Counted from the stretch's first letter, positions 31,874 to 41,519 are shown. The stretch: 64,000 bases of DNA from Thiorhodovibrio winogradskyi (GCF_036208045.1 NZ_CP121472.1:1871531-1935530), one strand, 5' to 3'. Program-made: numbers and translations. Notes: a model not told the origin generated them from the sequence alone.

Positions 31874-32262
31874 GGATTTTGCTCGATATGAACCTGTCTC
31901 CCCGTTGGGTGGGTGTTCTTGGTGACGCGGGTATCGATGCGGTTCATTGGTCAGCTTTAGGTGCGTTGAATGCCGCGGATTCAGAAATATGCGATTTTGC
32001 GCGTCACCATGATTTTGTCATTCTGACCCAGGATCTCGATTTTAGTGCTATTTTGTCAGTAACATCACGTGGAAAGCCGAGTGTTGTGCAAATCCGGGCC
32101 GACGATCTCAGTCCCGATCAAATCGGGCCAAAGGTCATCATGGCCTTGCATCGAATGTCGGTAGAGCTAGCCAATGGAGCCATATTGACGGTCGATCCGT
32201 TGCGCACGCGCCTGCGGTTGTTGCCATTGCCTGAACGTTCTGGATTTGCTGGCGGGATCTGA
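31870..32262 (+). CDS. DUF5615 PIN-like protein, probable toxin
   Basis: The 130-residue protein starts MRILLDMNLSPRWVGVLGDA with the early Asp of PIN-like folds, then ADSEICDFARHHDFVILTQD with two further acidic positions. This matches the DUF5615 (Mut7-C-like) family, predicted RNases. Translation is coupled to the DUF433 gene by the ATGA overlap. Activity is inferred from the family only. Confidence 0.85.
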   Translation: MRILLDMNLSPRWVGVLGDAGIDAVHWSALGALNAADSEICDFARHHDFVILTQDLDFSAILSVTSRGKPSVVQIRADDLSPDQIGPKVIMALHRMSVELANGAILTVDPLRTRLRLLPLPERSGFAGGI

Positions 32263-32268
32263 GCACGC

Positions 32269-33633
32269 TTGAGTATCTCGGCGCCAGCCATTCCCCTGCC
32301 CGAGCGCATGCGACCGCGGCGTCTCGAGGACTGTGTCGGCCAATCCCATCTGCTCGCCCCCGGCCGACCGCTGCATCAGGCGTTGGCCTCGGGGCAGCTG
32401 CATTCCATGATTCTGTGGGGACCGCCAGGCACCGGCAAAACCACCCTGGCGCGGCTGGCGGCCACCCTGGCCGACGCACACTTTGTCCAGCTCTCGGCCG
32501 TGCTCGCTGGCGTGAAGGACGTCCGCGAGGCGGTCGCCGAGGCCAAACGCCTGCGCGCGGGACTGACCCCGCAAGGCACCCTGCTGTTCATCGACGAAGT
32601 CCACCGCTTCAACAAGGCCCAGCAGGACGCCTTTCTGCCCCATGTTGAAGACGGCACCCTGACTTTCATCGGCGCCACCACCGAGAACCCGTCCTTCGCG
32701 CTCAATAGCGCGCTGCTCTCCCGCGCTCGGGTCTATGTGCTCGAACCCATGGACACCAGCGCGCTCGAAACCCTGATCCAACGCGCCCTCGGGGATCAGG
32801 AGCGCGGACTTGGCCAATTTGGCATTGGCATCGCCCCGGATGCCTGCCGGCAACTCGCGCGGGTGGCCGATGGCGATGCGCGTCGCGCGCTCAGTCTGCT
32901 TGAACTCGCCGCCGCGCGGGTGGAGCGGGCAGGGCAGGGCGGTGTTCCAGCAATGCCCCCGCCAGAAATTACCCCCTCCATCATCGAAGCCGTGCTCGAT
33001 GCAGGCGCCCGCCGCTTCGACAAGGGTGGCGATGCCTTCTACGATCAAATATCCGCGCTGCACAAGTCGGTGCGCGGCTCGGCGCCCGATGCCGCCCTCT
33101 ACTGGCTCGCGCGCATGATCGATGGCGGCTGCGATCCGCTCTATCTGGCCCGGCGCCTGGTGCGCATCGCCAGCGAAGACATCGGCAATGCCGACCCGCG
33201 CGCGCTTGATCTCGCTCTCAACGCATGGGACGCCATGCAGCGCCTCGGCAGCCCCGAGGGCGAGTTGGCGCTGGCGCAGGCGGCGGTGTATCTCGCCAGC
33301 GCGCCCAAGAGCAACGCTGTCTACACGGCCTGGAAGCAGGCCCTGGCCGATGCGCGCGCCCAGGGCTCGTTGCCAGTGCCAGCGCATCTATGCAACGCGC
33401 CCACGGCGCTGATGCGGACCATGGGCAAGGGCGCGGCCTATCGCTATGCCCATGACGAGCCCGATGCCTATGCCGCTGGCGAGAACTACTTTCCCGATCA
33501 GCTCGCCCCGCGCCACTACTACCAGCCAGTGCCGCGCGGGCTGGAAGTTCGCATTGGCGAAAAGCTTGCGCGCCTGGGCGAACGCGACCGCGAAGCGAGG
33601 GAAGGCGCCGAAAAACCAGCATCGGACTCATGA
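32269..33633 (+). CDS. rarA: Replication-associated recombination protein A
   Basis: RarA (MgsA) is a AAA+ ATPase acting at stalled replication forks. The 454 residues begin with [20 protein letters not shown] and hold Walker [13 protein letters not shown], Walker [17 protein letters not shown] and the sensor region [20 protein letters not shown]. The C-terminal domain is complete. The start is uncertain: a TTG at 32269, six bases after the DUF5615 stop, or an ATG at 32308. Synteny with E. coli continues except for the inserted DUF433/DUF5615 pair. Confidence 0.94.
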   Translation: MSISAPAIPLPERMRPRRLEDCVGQSHLLAPGRPLHQALASGQLHSMILWGPPGTGKTTLARLAATLADAHFVQLSAVLAGVKDVREAVAEAKRLRAGLTPQGTLLFIDEVHRFNKAQQDAFLPHVEDGTLTFIGATTENPSFALNSALLSRARVYVLEPMDTSALETLIQRALGDQERGLGQFGIGIAPDACRQLARVADGDARRALSLLELAAARVERAGQGGVPAMPPPEITPSIIEAVLDAGARRFDKGGDAFYDQISALHKSVRGSAPDAALYWLARMIDGGCDPLYLARRLVRIASEDIGNADPRALDLALNAWDAMQRLGSPEGELALAQAAVYLASAPKSNAVYTAWKQALADARAQGSLPVPAHLCNAPTALMRTMGKGAAYRYAHDEPDAYAAGENYFPDQLAPRHYYQPVPRGLEVRIGEKLARLGERDREAREGAEKPASDS

Positions 33634-33694
33634 CAAACCGCAAGCCTCGGGGCTAGACTAGCGCGCTTTCGTTTCGCGACAGGGGGAAGCGCAA

Positions 33695-35068
33695 ATGGAA
33701 CAAGTGACGGACTGGATCGATGTGATCAACGGTTTGCTGTGGGGGCCGCCCATGCTGGTGCTGATTTTGGGCACCGGCCTGTATCTGTCCTTTGGATTAA
33801 GAGCCATGCCGATTCGACGGCTCGGCTATGGCTTTCGCATGCTATGGCAGGGCCGGCGCGGCGAGGGAAAAGGGGACATCAGCTCCTTCAATGCGCTCAT
33901 GACCTCGCTTTCGGCCACCATCGGCACCGGTAACATCGCCGGGGTTGGCACGGCCATTGCCGTTGGCGGCCCGGGTGCCTTGTTTTGGATGTGGATGACG
34001 GCCCTGGTCGGCATGGCCACCAAGTACGCCGAGGCGGTGCTGGCGGTGCGTTACCGTGAGGTCGACGAAAACAACAACCATGTCGGCGGGCCCATGTATT
34101 ACATCCGTAATGGGCTCGGGAAGCGCTGGGCGTGGCTTGCGGTCGCTTTTGCTATTTTTGGCGCCATGGCCGGATTTGGCATCGGCAACACGGTGCAGGC
34201 CAATTCCGTCGCCCATGCGCTGGAGGTGAAGTTTCATGTGCCGCCCCTGTGGACTGGCGTGGTGATGGCGGTGCTGGTTGGCTTGGTGCTGATCGGCGGC
34301 ATCCGCTGGATCGCCCAGGTGGCAGGGAGGCTGGTGCCCTTCATGGCCATCGCCTACCTGCTGGCCGGCCTGGTGGTGCTGGGACTGAATGTGACGGACA
34401 TTCCGGCTGCCTTCATGACGATTCTGCGCGAGGCCTTCACTCCCACGGCTGGCGTTGGCGGCTTTGCCGGTGCCTCGGTGATGCTGGCCATTCAGATGGG
34501 CGTGGCGCGCGGCATTTTCTCCAATGAAGCCGGCCTGGGGAGCGCGCCCATCGCCCATGCGGCGGCGCAAACCGACAGCCCTGTGCGCCAGGGCACCGTG
34601 GCCATGCTGGGCACCTTCATCGACACCATCATCATCTGCAGCATCACGGGTTTGGTGATCGTCACCTCGGGCGCCTGGACGGGTGGCGAGAGCGGCGCCG
34701 AACTCTCGGCCCTGGCCTTCGGCAACGAACTGCCTGGAGCCGGTGCCTATGTGGTCAGCCTGGGGCTGGCGCTCTTTGCCTTTACCACGGTGCTCGGCTG
34801 GAGTGTCTATGGCGAGCGCTGCGTCGAGTACTTGTTTGGCGTTCGCGCCATTCTGCCCTTCCGGATCATCTGGGTGGCCGCCATCCCGGCCGGCGCCTAT
34901 CTGAGCCTGGATTTCATCTGGTTGGTGGCCGATACCCTGAACGCGCTCATGGCCATTCCCAATCTAGTCGCCTTGCTTTTGCTGAGCCCGGTGGTGTTCA
35001 AGTTAACCCGGGAATATTTCGACCGGGCAGCGGTCAGCGCGCCGCCGGCGGTGGCGCGAGAAGACTGA
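33695..35068 (+). CDS. Sodium:alanine symporter family protein (AGCS)
   Basis: The 457-residue membrane protein belongs to the alanine/glycine:cation symporter family. It has about ten hydrophobic segments and the signatures [40 protein letters not shown] and [20 protein letters not shown]. It probably imports alanine or glycine with sodium. It has its own RBS (AGGGGGAAG) and is convergent with bolA, only 4 bases apart. Confidence 0.93.
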   Translation: MEQVTDWIDVINGLLWGPPMLVLILGTGLYLSFGLRAMPIRRLGYGFRMLWQGRRGEGKGDISSFNALMTSLSATIGTGNIAGVGTAIAVGGPGALFWMWMTALVGMATKYAEAVLAVRYREVDENNNHVGGPMYYIRNGLGKRWAWLAVAFAIFGAMAGFGIGNTVQANSVAHALEVKFHVPPLWTGVVMAVLVGLVLIGGIRWIAQVAGRLVPFMAIAYLLAGLVVLGLNVTDIPAAFMTILREAFTPTAGVGGFAGASVMLAIQMGVARGIFSNEAGLGSAPIAHAAAQTDSPVRQGTVAMLGTFIDTIIICSITGLVIVTSGAWTGGESGAELSALAFGNELPGAGAYVVSLGLALFAFTTVLGWSVYGERCVEYLFGVRAILPFRIIWVAAIPAGAYLSLDFIWLVADTLNALMAIPNLVALLLLSPVVFKLTREYFDRAAVSAPPAVARED

Positions 35069-35072
35069 TGGC

Positions 35073-35441
35073 TCAGGCCGGCGCCGGGGCATCCGCATGG
35101 GGTGCCGCGCCTGGTTGGACTCCGGGCTTGACCTTGGAGCCACCACGACACTTGGGCGAGGCCGGCGCCGCCTCGCCCTTGCCACGCCACTCAGCAGGTG
35201 TGAAGGCGTGAATGGCCAGGGCATGCAGCCCCTGGTCGAACTCGGCGCCGAGCAGGGCATTGACGCGCCTATGGCGTTTGATCAGCGACTCGTTGGCAAA
35301 AACATCGCTCACCACCGCCAACTTGAAATGCGATTCGGCGCCCTCCGGCACCGCGTGCATGTGGCTTTCATCCGTCACCACGAGATGCCTTGGCTGCATC
35401 TCCTGGGTCACCAGGGCCTGAATGCGTTCTTGGCGTGACAT
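35073..35441 (-). CDS. BolA family protein
   Basis: BolA-like proteins work with monothiol glutaredoxins in iron-sulfur handling. The 122 residues contain VTDESHMHAVPEGAESHFKL with the conserved His and RRVNALLGAEFDQGLHALAI. The last 30 residues (Pro/Ala/Gly-rich, with PKCRGGSK) are a tail not typical of BolA. It stands beside a cytochrome peroxidase and a ferritin-like gene, so an iron or redox role fits. Confidence 0.9.
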   Translation of the reverse strand: MSRQERIQALVTQEMQPRHLVVTDESHMHAVPEGAESHFKLAVVSDVFANESLIKRHRRVNALLGAEFDQGLHALAIHAFTPAEWRGKGEAAPASPKCRGGSKVKPGVQPGAAPHADAPAPA

Positions 35442-35505
35442 CGGTGTTTATCTCCGCTGTTTAGAGTCAATTCGCCTCAGAGTCAAGGCGTCTCCGCAGC
35501 CGTTC

Positions 35506-36753
35506 TCAAGGCTTGGTCTCGGGTGGCGTCCAGCCGTCGTTCAGCGAACGCATGAAGGTCACAATGGCGGCTTCCTCATCCTCGGTAAGCCCCAGATCGC
35601 CGAGTTCCTCGGTATTAAGGTTGGCGCTGATCTCGGGCGCTGGCCAGCAGTTGGTGCCCGGCTGTGGAGCGTCGATTTCCTCGCACACCGGTTTGGTGTC
35701 CCGGGTATTGTAGAAGTGCACGACCTCTTTCAGGCTGGCGTGGGCGCCATTGTGCATGAAGCGTTTCACGAAGCCCTCGGCCGGGCGCAGATCGGCATTG
35801 CGCAGGCTGGGCACCTTGTATTTGCCCATGTTCTCCGTGGCCCGATCCGCAAAGCGCGGGACCGTCTTGAGAAAAGCCCCCAGACCAGGATCCACCCAGT
35901 CGGCACCCTCTGGGTTGAAGTCCTCCATGGCGTACCAGGGATTGTCCGGATTGCGCCCGACGCCGAGGTTGTCGTAGGTGAAATCGGTAAAGAGCGGCGG
36001 TGTGCCATCGGCGGTGGGCTCATGCGGATGGCAGGCGGCGCAATTGCCCTTGTCCTCGCGCACAAAGAGATCCAGGCCGCGCATTTCCTCTTCGCTCAGC
36101 GGATATTGCTCGGGGTCTTTGAGGTAGTAATCGTACTTGGAGCTGAAGGCGTTCACCTCGGCGGAGGTCTCGAACGCGGCGATGGCGCGCGCGATGGCAT
36201 TGAAGCCGGCGACTGGATTATCGCAGACCTCCTGGCCAAAGTAGGCGCGAAAGGCCTCGCCATGGTCGCCATGGCACACCCGATGGACCACCTCAGCGCC
36301 GCTGGACATGTTTTGCTCGACAGGATTGAGGAATGGCCCCAAGGCCTGTTCCGCGGTGGCATGGCCAAGCAACCAGCCGGTGGCGCGCCCGTCCCAGAAG
36401 TTGCCGCCGACAAAATGATCCTCTTCCGGGTCAAGATACAGTGGCGGGCTAAAAGAGGCATAAGCGGCCATGGGTGGGCGGCGGTTGCCGAAGCGCCCAG
36501 CCACCGCGCCCTCGCGCACGGCCGAGGCCGGGTCGGTGCCGGATTGCGGACTGGTCCAGCCGGTGAGTGGGCTGTGGCAGCTCGCGCAGGCCTGGCCTGG
36601 CGGTTGCGAAAGCTCGGTGTCGAAGAAGAGCGCCTTGCCGAGCTGCTCGAGCTGAGTCAGCCCCTCCTCGGCGCAAAGCGGTGCGCCGCCAAGACCCGCC
36701 GTGAGCGCTACAACCCAAGCCAGCCTAGTTTTGTCAATGGGTGAAGATCGCAT
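35506..36753 (-). CDS. Di-heme cytochrome c peroxidase / MauG family
   Basis: This is a periplasmic di-heme protein that reduces hydrogen peroxide with electrons from c-type cytochromes, or a related MauG-like enzyme. A signal peptide occupies about residues 1-28. Two CxxCH heme-binding motifs are present: CASCH at about 56-60 and CAACH at about 238-242. FDTELSQPPGQACASCHSP and NFWDGRATGW are typical. The start at 36753 is chosen for the signal peptide. Peroxidase versus another substrate cannot be decided from sequence. It is divergent from the ferritin-like gene. Confidence 0.9.
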   Translation of the reverse strand: MRSSPIDKTRLAWVVALTAGLGGAPLCAEEGLTQLEQLGKALFFDTELSQPPGQACASCHSPLTGWTSPQSGTDPASAVREGAVAGRFGNRRPPMAAYASFSPPLYLDPEEDHFVGGNFWDGRATGWLLGHATAEQALGPFLNPVEQNMSSGAEVVHRVCHGDHGEAFRAYFGQEVCDNPVAGFNAIARAIAAFETSAEVNAFSSKYDYYLKDPEQYPLSEEEMRGLDLFVREDKGNCAACHPHEPTADGTPPLFTDFTYDNLGVGRNPDNPWYAMEDFNPEGADWVDPGLGAFLKTVPRFADRATENMGKYKVPSLRNADLRPAEGFVKRFMHNGAHASLKEVVHFYNTRDTKPVCEEIDAPQPGTNCWPAPEISANLNTEELGDLGLTEDEEAAIVTFMRSLNDGWTPPETKP

Positions 36754-36895
36754 AAATACCCTATCGTCCCGAGCCAAGATTGAAGCTTAAGCATTTTACC
36801 CAAGCCTTATATTGGGTGCGCGAAGGCTGTCGCGCAAGATCGACCGTGCTTGCGGCTTGTTTTTCAGACCGCTGGCTTGGACAATGCGGGCCGAG

Positions 36896-36917
36896 TGCGC
36901 GCAAACTGCGCGCAAAC
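36896..36917. repeat. Two tandem 11-bp repeats before the ferritin-like gene
   Basis: TGCGCGCAAAC occurs twice head to tail, ending about 18 bases before the start codon and just before its GGAGAG ribosome site. It lies in the divergent region between the cytochrome peroxidase and the ferritin-like gene. It could be a regulator-binding site; this is inference. Confidence 0.5.
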
Positions 36918-36935
36918 GCATCCAGGAGAGTTTTC

Positions 36936-37223
36936 ATGGCGAACGAAGGTTATCACGAGCCCATCAACGAATTGAGTGCCGAGACCCGCGATATGCACCG
37001 TGCCATTCAGTCACTGATGGAGGAACTCGAAGCGGTCGATTGGTACAACCAGCGCGTTGATGCCTGCCAGGACAAGGAGTTGGCAGGGATTTTGGCCCAT
37101 AACCGGGATGAGGAGAAAGAACATGCGTCCATGCTTCTTGAGTGGATTCGCCGTCAGGACAGCAAGTTCGATGCCGAATTAAAGGATTATCTGTTCACCG
37201 ACAAGGCCATCGGGCATCATTAG
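36936..37223 (+). CDS. Encapsulated-ferritin-type (EncFtn-like) protein
   Basis: The 95-residue product closely matches encapsulin-associated ferritins such as that of Rhodospirillum rubrum: SLMEELEAVDWYNQRVDA and LAHNRDEEKEHASMLLEWIR are the two helices whose Glu and His residues (E30, E60, H63 here) build the inter-subunit ferroxidase site. The start ATG follows CCAGGAGAG. The protein ends at LFTDKAIGHH, so the C-terminal tail that targets the family to encapsulin is absent, and no encapsulin shell gene is in the window. It should oxidise Fe(II) but cannot store it alone. Confidence 0.88.
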   Translation: MANEGYHEPINELSAETRDMHRAIQSLMEELEAVDWYNQRVDACQDKELAGILAHNRDEEKEHASMLLEWIRRQDSKFDAELKDYLFTDKAIGHH

Positions 37224-37514
37224 CGACCGCCGCGAGCGCATGTTGGAGGTGTGCCTAAGTGCCCATGTGATCCATCACCATACCATGACCCATATCCTGG
37301 CCGTTCCGGGCCGCTGAGAGTCGCAAGTGCTTGATTTAAATTGTTCCTAAGCTCCAGCTTGGGGATGCGGGGCGGCGGCCGCGCCAGCAGCTCGAATCGC
37401 CATTGGACGCGGGAGCGTCCGCACTTGCCCCCACGCTGGAGCGTGGGAGCCAGGAATCAAAGTTTACCAACTGATGGGTAGTGGTTTGATCCATAACTCA
37501 AGAGGAGAACATCC
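37224..37514. other. Intergenic region with REP-like palindrome
   Basis: No gene was seen in these 291 bases. GC-rich text at 37370-37420 leads into a palindrome at 37427-37450, CCCACGCTGGAGCGTGGG with flanking GC. Copies of this type of sequence (cccacgctccagcgtggga) are common as dispersed intergenic repeats in proteobacteria. A partial second match, GCTCCAGCTTGGGGA, lies at about 37351. Confidence 0.6.
37427..37450. repeat. REP-like palindromic element
   Basis: An 8-bp perfect inverted repeat CCCACGCT/AGCGTGGG meets almost without a loop. The form matches the short palindromic repeats scattered between genes in many proteobacterial genomes. Only one clear copy lies in this window. Confidence 0.6.
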
Positions 37515-38138
37515 GTGACTGAATCCGCAGCGATGACCGATGCGACCGCCGAGAAGTCCGCCAGAAACAAAGGCCGACTGCTGTTTTTTCTGGCTCAGCT
37601 TCCTTACCTCATCCTTTATGTCACGGCCGTCGCGCTGGCGGCGATGACGGACAGCGATCCAACCGAGGCCGCCACCCGATGGATCTGGTTTATTCCCGCC
37701 GTGGCCTTGGTGGCTATTTATGGTGGCTGGCAGCAGGGCAATGCCGGTACGACCATGTCCTCGCGTGGGCTTTTTCTGCTGCGGCAGGTGCTGCACTGGG
37801 CCGCGCTGGCGGTGGTGATTCACTTCCTGTTCCGGGAGGACTTGCAGCATTTTCTCAATGCCGAGACCGATGGTTTTGTCACCATCTTTTTGCTCGGGCT
37901 GACCGCCATGTTGGCAGGCGTGCATGCTGACTGGAAAATGGGCTTGTTTGGCGCTTTTCTGATTCTCACTGGCGTGCTGATTGGTTGGTTTGACGACAAC
38001 GCGCTCAAGCTCACGCTTGGCGGCATCGCCATTTTTGCCGTTGTGTTGACGCTGCTTGTGCGCTTTAAGTTCATGGGCAAGAAAACGGCGAAGGGTGCGC
38101 ATGCGGGCAAGGCCGACGCGGTGGATGCCGCGGGATAA
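37515..38138 (+). CDS. Integral membrane protein of unknown function
   Basis: The family is not recognised. The 207 residues start at a GTG (MTESAAMTDATAEKSARNKG) with AAGAGGAG upstream. About six hydrophobic segments run from residue 22 to 192, including FFLAQLPYLILYVTAVALAA and FWFIPAVALVAIYGGW-like IWFIPAVALVAIYGG, and a basic C-terminal tail. It is downstream of the EncFtn-like gene but separated by 291 bases, so a functional link is not shown. Confidence 0.75.
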   Translation: MTESAAMTDATAEKSARNKGRLLFFLAQLPYLILYVTAVALAAMTDSDPTEAATRWIWFIPAVALVAIYGGWQQGNAGTTMSSRGLFLLRQVLHWAALAVVIHFLFREDLQHFLNAETDGFVTIFLLGLTAMLAGVHADWKMGLFGAFLILTGVLIGWFDDNALKLTLGGIAIFAVVLTLLVRFKFMGKKTAKGAHAGKADAVDAAG

Positions 38139-38164
38139 GGCTGTTTTGAGCTGCCCCCTTTGGA

Positions 38165-40372
38165 TCAAAGCTGGCGCCGCAGGCGCCAGCAGTGATGAAC
38201 GCGGGCATTGCGCTGGAAGTCTCTCGGCAGGGTATAGGCTTTGAGATTCTCGCAGTGCAGATCACCCAAGGCATCCGTATCCAGCTTGAAGCGGCGCAGA
38301 TTGGTGGAAAAAACCAGCTCGCCGTCCGGCTCCAGCAGTCGGGCGGCCAGTTGGATCAGCCTGACATGGTCGCGCTGAACATCAAAACTGCCGCGCATCC
38401 GCTTGGACGTTGAAAAGCTTGGCGGGTCGAGAAAAATCAGCCCGAATTGATCCCAGCGCGGGCGTTGCAGCCATTGCAGACAGTCAGCCTGGTCCACCCG
38501 GTGCTGGGGGGCTGAAAACCCATTGAGCGCCAGGTTGCGCTCGGCCCAGTCGCAGTAGGTGCGCGATAGATCCACTGTGAGCGTTGATGTCGCACCGCCC
38601 GCCGCCGCATGCACGCTGGCCGTGCCTGTGTAGCCGAACAGATTCAAAAACCGCCGCCCCGATGCGCGCTGGCCGATGAGTTCGCGGGTTTTTCGGTGAT
38701 CGAGAAAAAGCCCCGTGTCCAGATGGTCTTGCAGGTTGACGAGAAAGCGCAGCCCGGCTTCCCGGACCTCGAAGAACTGCCCTTCTTGTCCCTGCCTGTC
38801 GTACTGCGCCTTGCCGCGCTGGCGCTGGCGCACCTTAAACAGGATATGCTGGCGCTCGATTTCGAGCGTCTCGCCAATGACTCCCATGGCCTCGCGCAGA
38901 CGCCGGCGTGCCGCGCGCGGGTCGATCTCGGGTGGCGCGGCATATTCCTGTACATGGGCCAGGCGCTGGCCTTGGGCGTCGGGCTCCGTGCGCGTGTAGA
39001 TGTCGATGGCCAGGGCATATTCGGGCAAATCGGCATCGTAGAGGCGGTAGCAGCCGATGTCCCGCTGCTTGAGCCAGGCGTTCAGGCTTTTTTGATTCTT
39101 GCGCAGCCGGTTAGCGAGCATCTCGGCGCCGGGGCCGCGTTCCTCGGGCGGCAGCGGGCGTGGGCTGTCGTCGACATGGGCCTCGCTGCGGATGTCAAAA
39201 TGCAGCAGCTGGCATTCAAGCGGGCCGTTGAACAGCCGGTGCATGCGATGCGCGCGCAGCCCCATGGTGCGGCCAAGCTCGGGATTGGCGGTCAGCACCG
39301 CGCCCTGCCAGCCGTCGAAACGCTCGCGCAGGACGCGCCCGAGCGCGCGGTACAGTGGCACCAGATTCTCCTCGGCGCCCAGGCGCTCCCCATAGGGCGG
39401 GTTGCTGATGATCAGGCCCTGATGCGCCTGGCCGCGGGGCTGGCAGTCGGACAGCTCGCGGCGCTCGAAATGCAGGCGCCCGGCCAGACCGGCGCGCTCG
39501 AGGTTGGCATAGGCAACGCGGATGGCGGCGCCATCGCGGTCATAGCCGCACAGCCGACCCAGGCCCTCCAGTCCGGCCGCCGCGCGTGCTTGAGCTTCCT
39601 CGTGCAAGTCTTGCCAGGCCGCTGCATCGTGCCCGCGCCAGGCGCTGAAGCCCCAGTGGGCGCGATTTAGGCCAGGTGCACGGTCGGCGGCCATGAGCGC
39701 GGCCTCAATCACCAGAGTGCCGGCGCCGCACATGGGATCGACCAGGGCACCGCCGGCGGCGGCGATCGCGGGCCAGCGCGCGCGCAGCAGCAAAGCGGCG
39801 GCCAGGTTCTCCTTGATGCTGGCCGCGCCCGCCTCGGTTCGGTAACCGCGCCGGTGCAGGGCATCGCCCGACAGGTCCAGGTTGAGCGCGGCCTGATCGC
39901 GAAACAGCCGACAGTAGAGACGGATGTCGGGCTGGGCAGTATCCACGCTGGGTCTTTGGCCGCTGCGTTCGCGGAACTGATCGACAATGGCATCCTTGAT
40001 GCGCAGGGCGGCAAAATGGCTGTGGTCAATGGCGGAACGGGCGCTGTCGACATGGATCGCCAGGGTTTGTTCCGGACCCAGATGCGCCGACCAGTCGATG
40101 GCGGCGACGCCGGCGTAGAGCGCATCGGGATCGGCGGCCGGCCAGTCCGCCAGCGGCAGCAGTACCCGGCTGGCCACGCGCGACCAGAGACAGACCCGAT
40201 AGGCATCGGCCAGGGTGCCGGCGCAGGCGACGCCGGCGCGGGTCTCGCGCACCTCGGGGATGCCAAGGCCGCTTAATTCCTCGGCCAGCAGAGTCTCCAG
40301 ATGTCGGGCGGCGGTGACGAAAAAGCGGCACGGATGGGCCACCGGGCCAGGGGATATGGCGGCTTCTAACAC
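38165..40372 (-). CDS. rlmL: Bifunctional 23S rRNA methyltransferase RlmKL
   Basis: RlmKL makes m2G2445 and m7G2069 in 23S rRNA. The 735 residues hold a THUMP domain near the N terminus, the RlmL methyltransferase with DPMCGAGTLVIEAALMA and IISNPPYGERLGAEEN, then the RlmK methyltransferase with FLNLFGYTGTASVHAAAGGA and LIFLDPPSFSTSKRM. The frame begins at a GTG at 40372 that overlaps the end of oxyR by 7 bases. Confidence 0.95.
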   Translation of the reverse strand: MLEAAISPGPVAHPCRFFVTAARHLETLLAEELSGLGIPEVRETRAGVACAGTLADAYRVCLWSRVASRVLLPLADWPAADPDALYAGVAAIDWSAHLGPEQTLAIHVDSARSAIDHSHFAALRIKDAIVDQFRERSGQRPSVDTAQPDIRLYCRLFRDQAALNLDLSGDALHRRGYRTEAGAASIKENLAAALLLRARWPAIAAAGGALVDPMCGAGTLVIEAALMAADRAPGLNRAHWGFSAWRGHDAAAWQDLHEEAQARAAAGLEGLGRLCGYDRDGAAIRVAYANLERAGLAGRLHFERRELSDCQPRGQAHQGLIISNPPYGERLGAEENLVPLYRALGRVLRERFDGWQGAVLTANPELGRTMGLRAHRMHRLFNGPLECQLLHFDIRSEAHVDDSPRPLPPEERGPGAEMLANRLRKNQKSLNAWLKQRDIGCYRLYDADLPEYALAIDIYTRTEPDAQGQRLAHVQEYAAPPEIDPRAARRRLREAMGVIGETLEIERQHILFKVRQRQRGKAQYDRQGQEGQFFEVREAGLRFLVNLQDHLDTGLFLDHRKTRELIGQRASGRRFLNLFGYTGTASVHAAAGGATSTLTVDLSRTYCDWAERNLALNGFSAPQHRVDQADCLQWLQRPRWDQFGLIFLDPPSFSTSKRMRGSFDVQRDHVRLIQLAARLLEPDGELVFSTNLRRFKLDTDALGDLHCENLKAYTLPRDFQRNARVHHCWRLRRQL
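38170..38190 (+). terminator. Strong hairpin at the convergent membrane protein/rlmKL junction
   Basis: GCTGGCGCC and GGCGCCAGC form a perfect 9-bp stem with a GCA loop. It lies 32 bases after the membrane protein gene and inside the last codons of rlmKL on the opposite strand. No T-run follows, so it may block readthrough or protect the RNA end and not act as a classical terminator. Confidence 0.45.
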
Positions 40373-41337
40373 TTGGTGGCCGCCGCTTTCGTGCTCTGGA
40401 GACTGACCGGGATGGTCGGGCCACCCGCGGGATGGACCAGATCAGGCAGGACCCCGCGCACGACCCGGGCCAGTGCCCTGAGGGCCGCCGTGCGTGGAAA
40501 ACTGCGCCTGTGCACCAGCGAGATATGCCGTCGGGCATCCGGTAGCTCCAAGGGCCGCACGCTGATGCCCGCGGTGTCCTGCCAGCCGCTGTCGAGCGCC
40601 AGCGCGGGTACCAGGGTGCAGCCGAATCCGGCGCGCACCAGATGGCGCAGGGTCTCAAGGCTGGCGGCGCTCAGATCGGCCGCCTCGCTGGTATGCGGGC
40701 GCTCGGCCAGGCGACACACATGCATGACCTGCTGGCTTAAACAATGTCCCTCGGCCAGCAGCAGCAGTTCGGCCGCCTCGAGGTCGGTGTCGCTGATTTC
40801 GGGCTTGTCCGCCAGCGGATGCCCAGGCGGATGGGCAAGCCAAAACGGCTCGTCGAACAGCGGAATCTGGTCGAGATCGGCATCCTCGGCCGGCGTGGCG
40901 AGCAGCAGGGCGTCAAGCTCGTGCCTGCGCAGCCGCAGCAGCAAGGCGTCCGTGACCTCTTCGCGCAGGATGAGCTTAAGCTGCGGATACTGCTGGCGCA
41001 GGGGCGCGAGCAATTGCGGCATCAGATAGGGGCTGAGTGTCGGGATGGCTCCGACGCGTAGTGGCCCCGCGAGTGGATCCTGCGCGGCGCGCGCGACCTG
41101 CTCAATGGCGTCGGCTTGTTCCATCAGTCGGCGCGCGTGGCGTAGAATATCCTCGCCAACGGCGGTGATGTCCACCGAGCGGTTGCTGCGCTCAAAAATG
41201 GTCACGCCGAGTTCTTCCTCGAGCTTTTTCACCTGACCGCTCAAGGTGGGTTGGCTGACAAAGCAGCGCTCGGCCGCGCGGCCGAAATGCCGTGTTTCCG
41301 CCACGGCGACGATGTAGGAGAGATCCCGCAGATTCAT
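40366..41337 (-). CDS. oxyR: Hydrogen peroxide-sensing regulator OxyR
   Basis: OxyR is a LysR-type activator of peroxide defence. The 323-residue protein has the N-terminal helix-turn-helix (MNLRDLSYIVAVAETRHFGR, CFVSQPTLSGQVKKLEEELG). The redox pair falls at Cys199 and Cys208 in EGHCLSQQVMHVCRL, the same positions as in E. coli, so sensing by disulfide formation is likely. It lies upstream of rlmKL with a 7-base overlap and is divergent from the secreted-protein gene. The di-heme peroxidase and ferritin-like genes nearby are plausible targets. Confidence 0.95.
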   Translation of the reverse strand: MNLRDLSYIVAVAETRHFGRAAERCFVSQPTLSGQVKKLEEELGVTIFERSNRSVDITAVGEDILRHARRLMEQADAIEQVARAAQDPLAGPLRVGAIPTLSPYLMPQLLAPLRQQYPQLKLILREEVTDALLLRLRRHELDALLLATPAEDADLDQIPLFDEPFWLAHPPGHPLADKPEISDTDLEAAELLLLAEGHCLSQQVMHVCRLAERPHTSEAADLSAASLETLRHLVRAGFGCTLVPALALDSGWQDTAGISVRPLELPDARRHISLVHRRSFPRTAALRALARVVRGVLPDLVHPAGGPTIPVSLQSTKAAATKC

Positions 41338-41519
41338 GTGGGGGATTATACCTGTCGCGGAGCAGAGTATTGGGCCAGTTCGTTTAGGAATGATCGCTTT
41401 TCTCGTGCCGTCGCGGAGTCGCGGGCCTGTTTCGATGCGAACACATAAATTCTAATTGATCCTCTGAATTTTTTGCACAGTATCCTAAAGTGCCTACGGC
41501 GTTAGAGTAACCAGGGGTA

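Noticed and set aside
37224-38138. The membrane protein after the EncFtn-like gene as an encapsulin replacement
   Set aside because: It is a multi-span membrane protein with no shell-like fold, and a 291-base gap with a REP-like element separates the genes.
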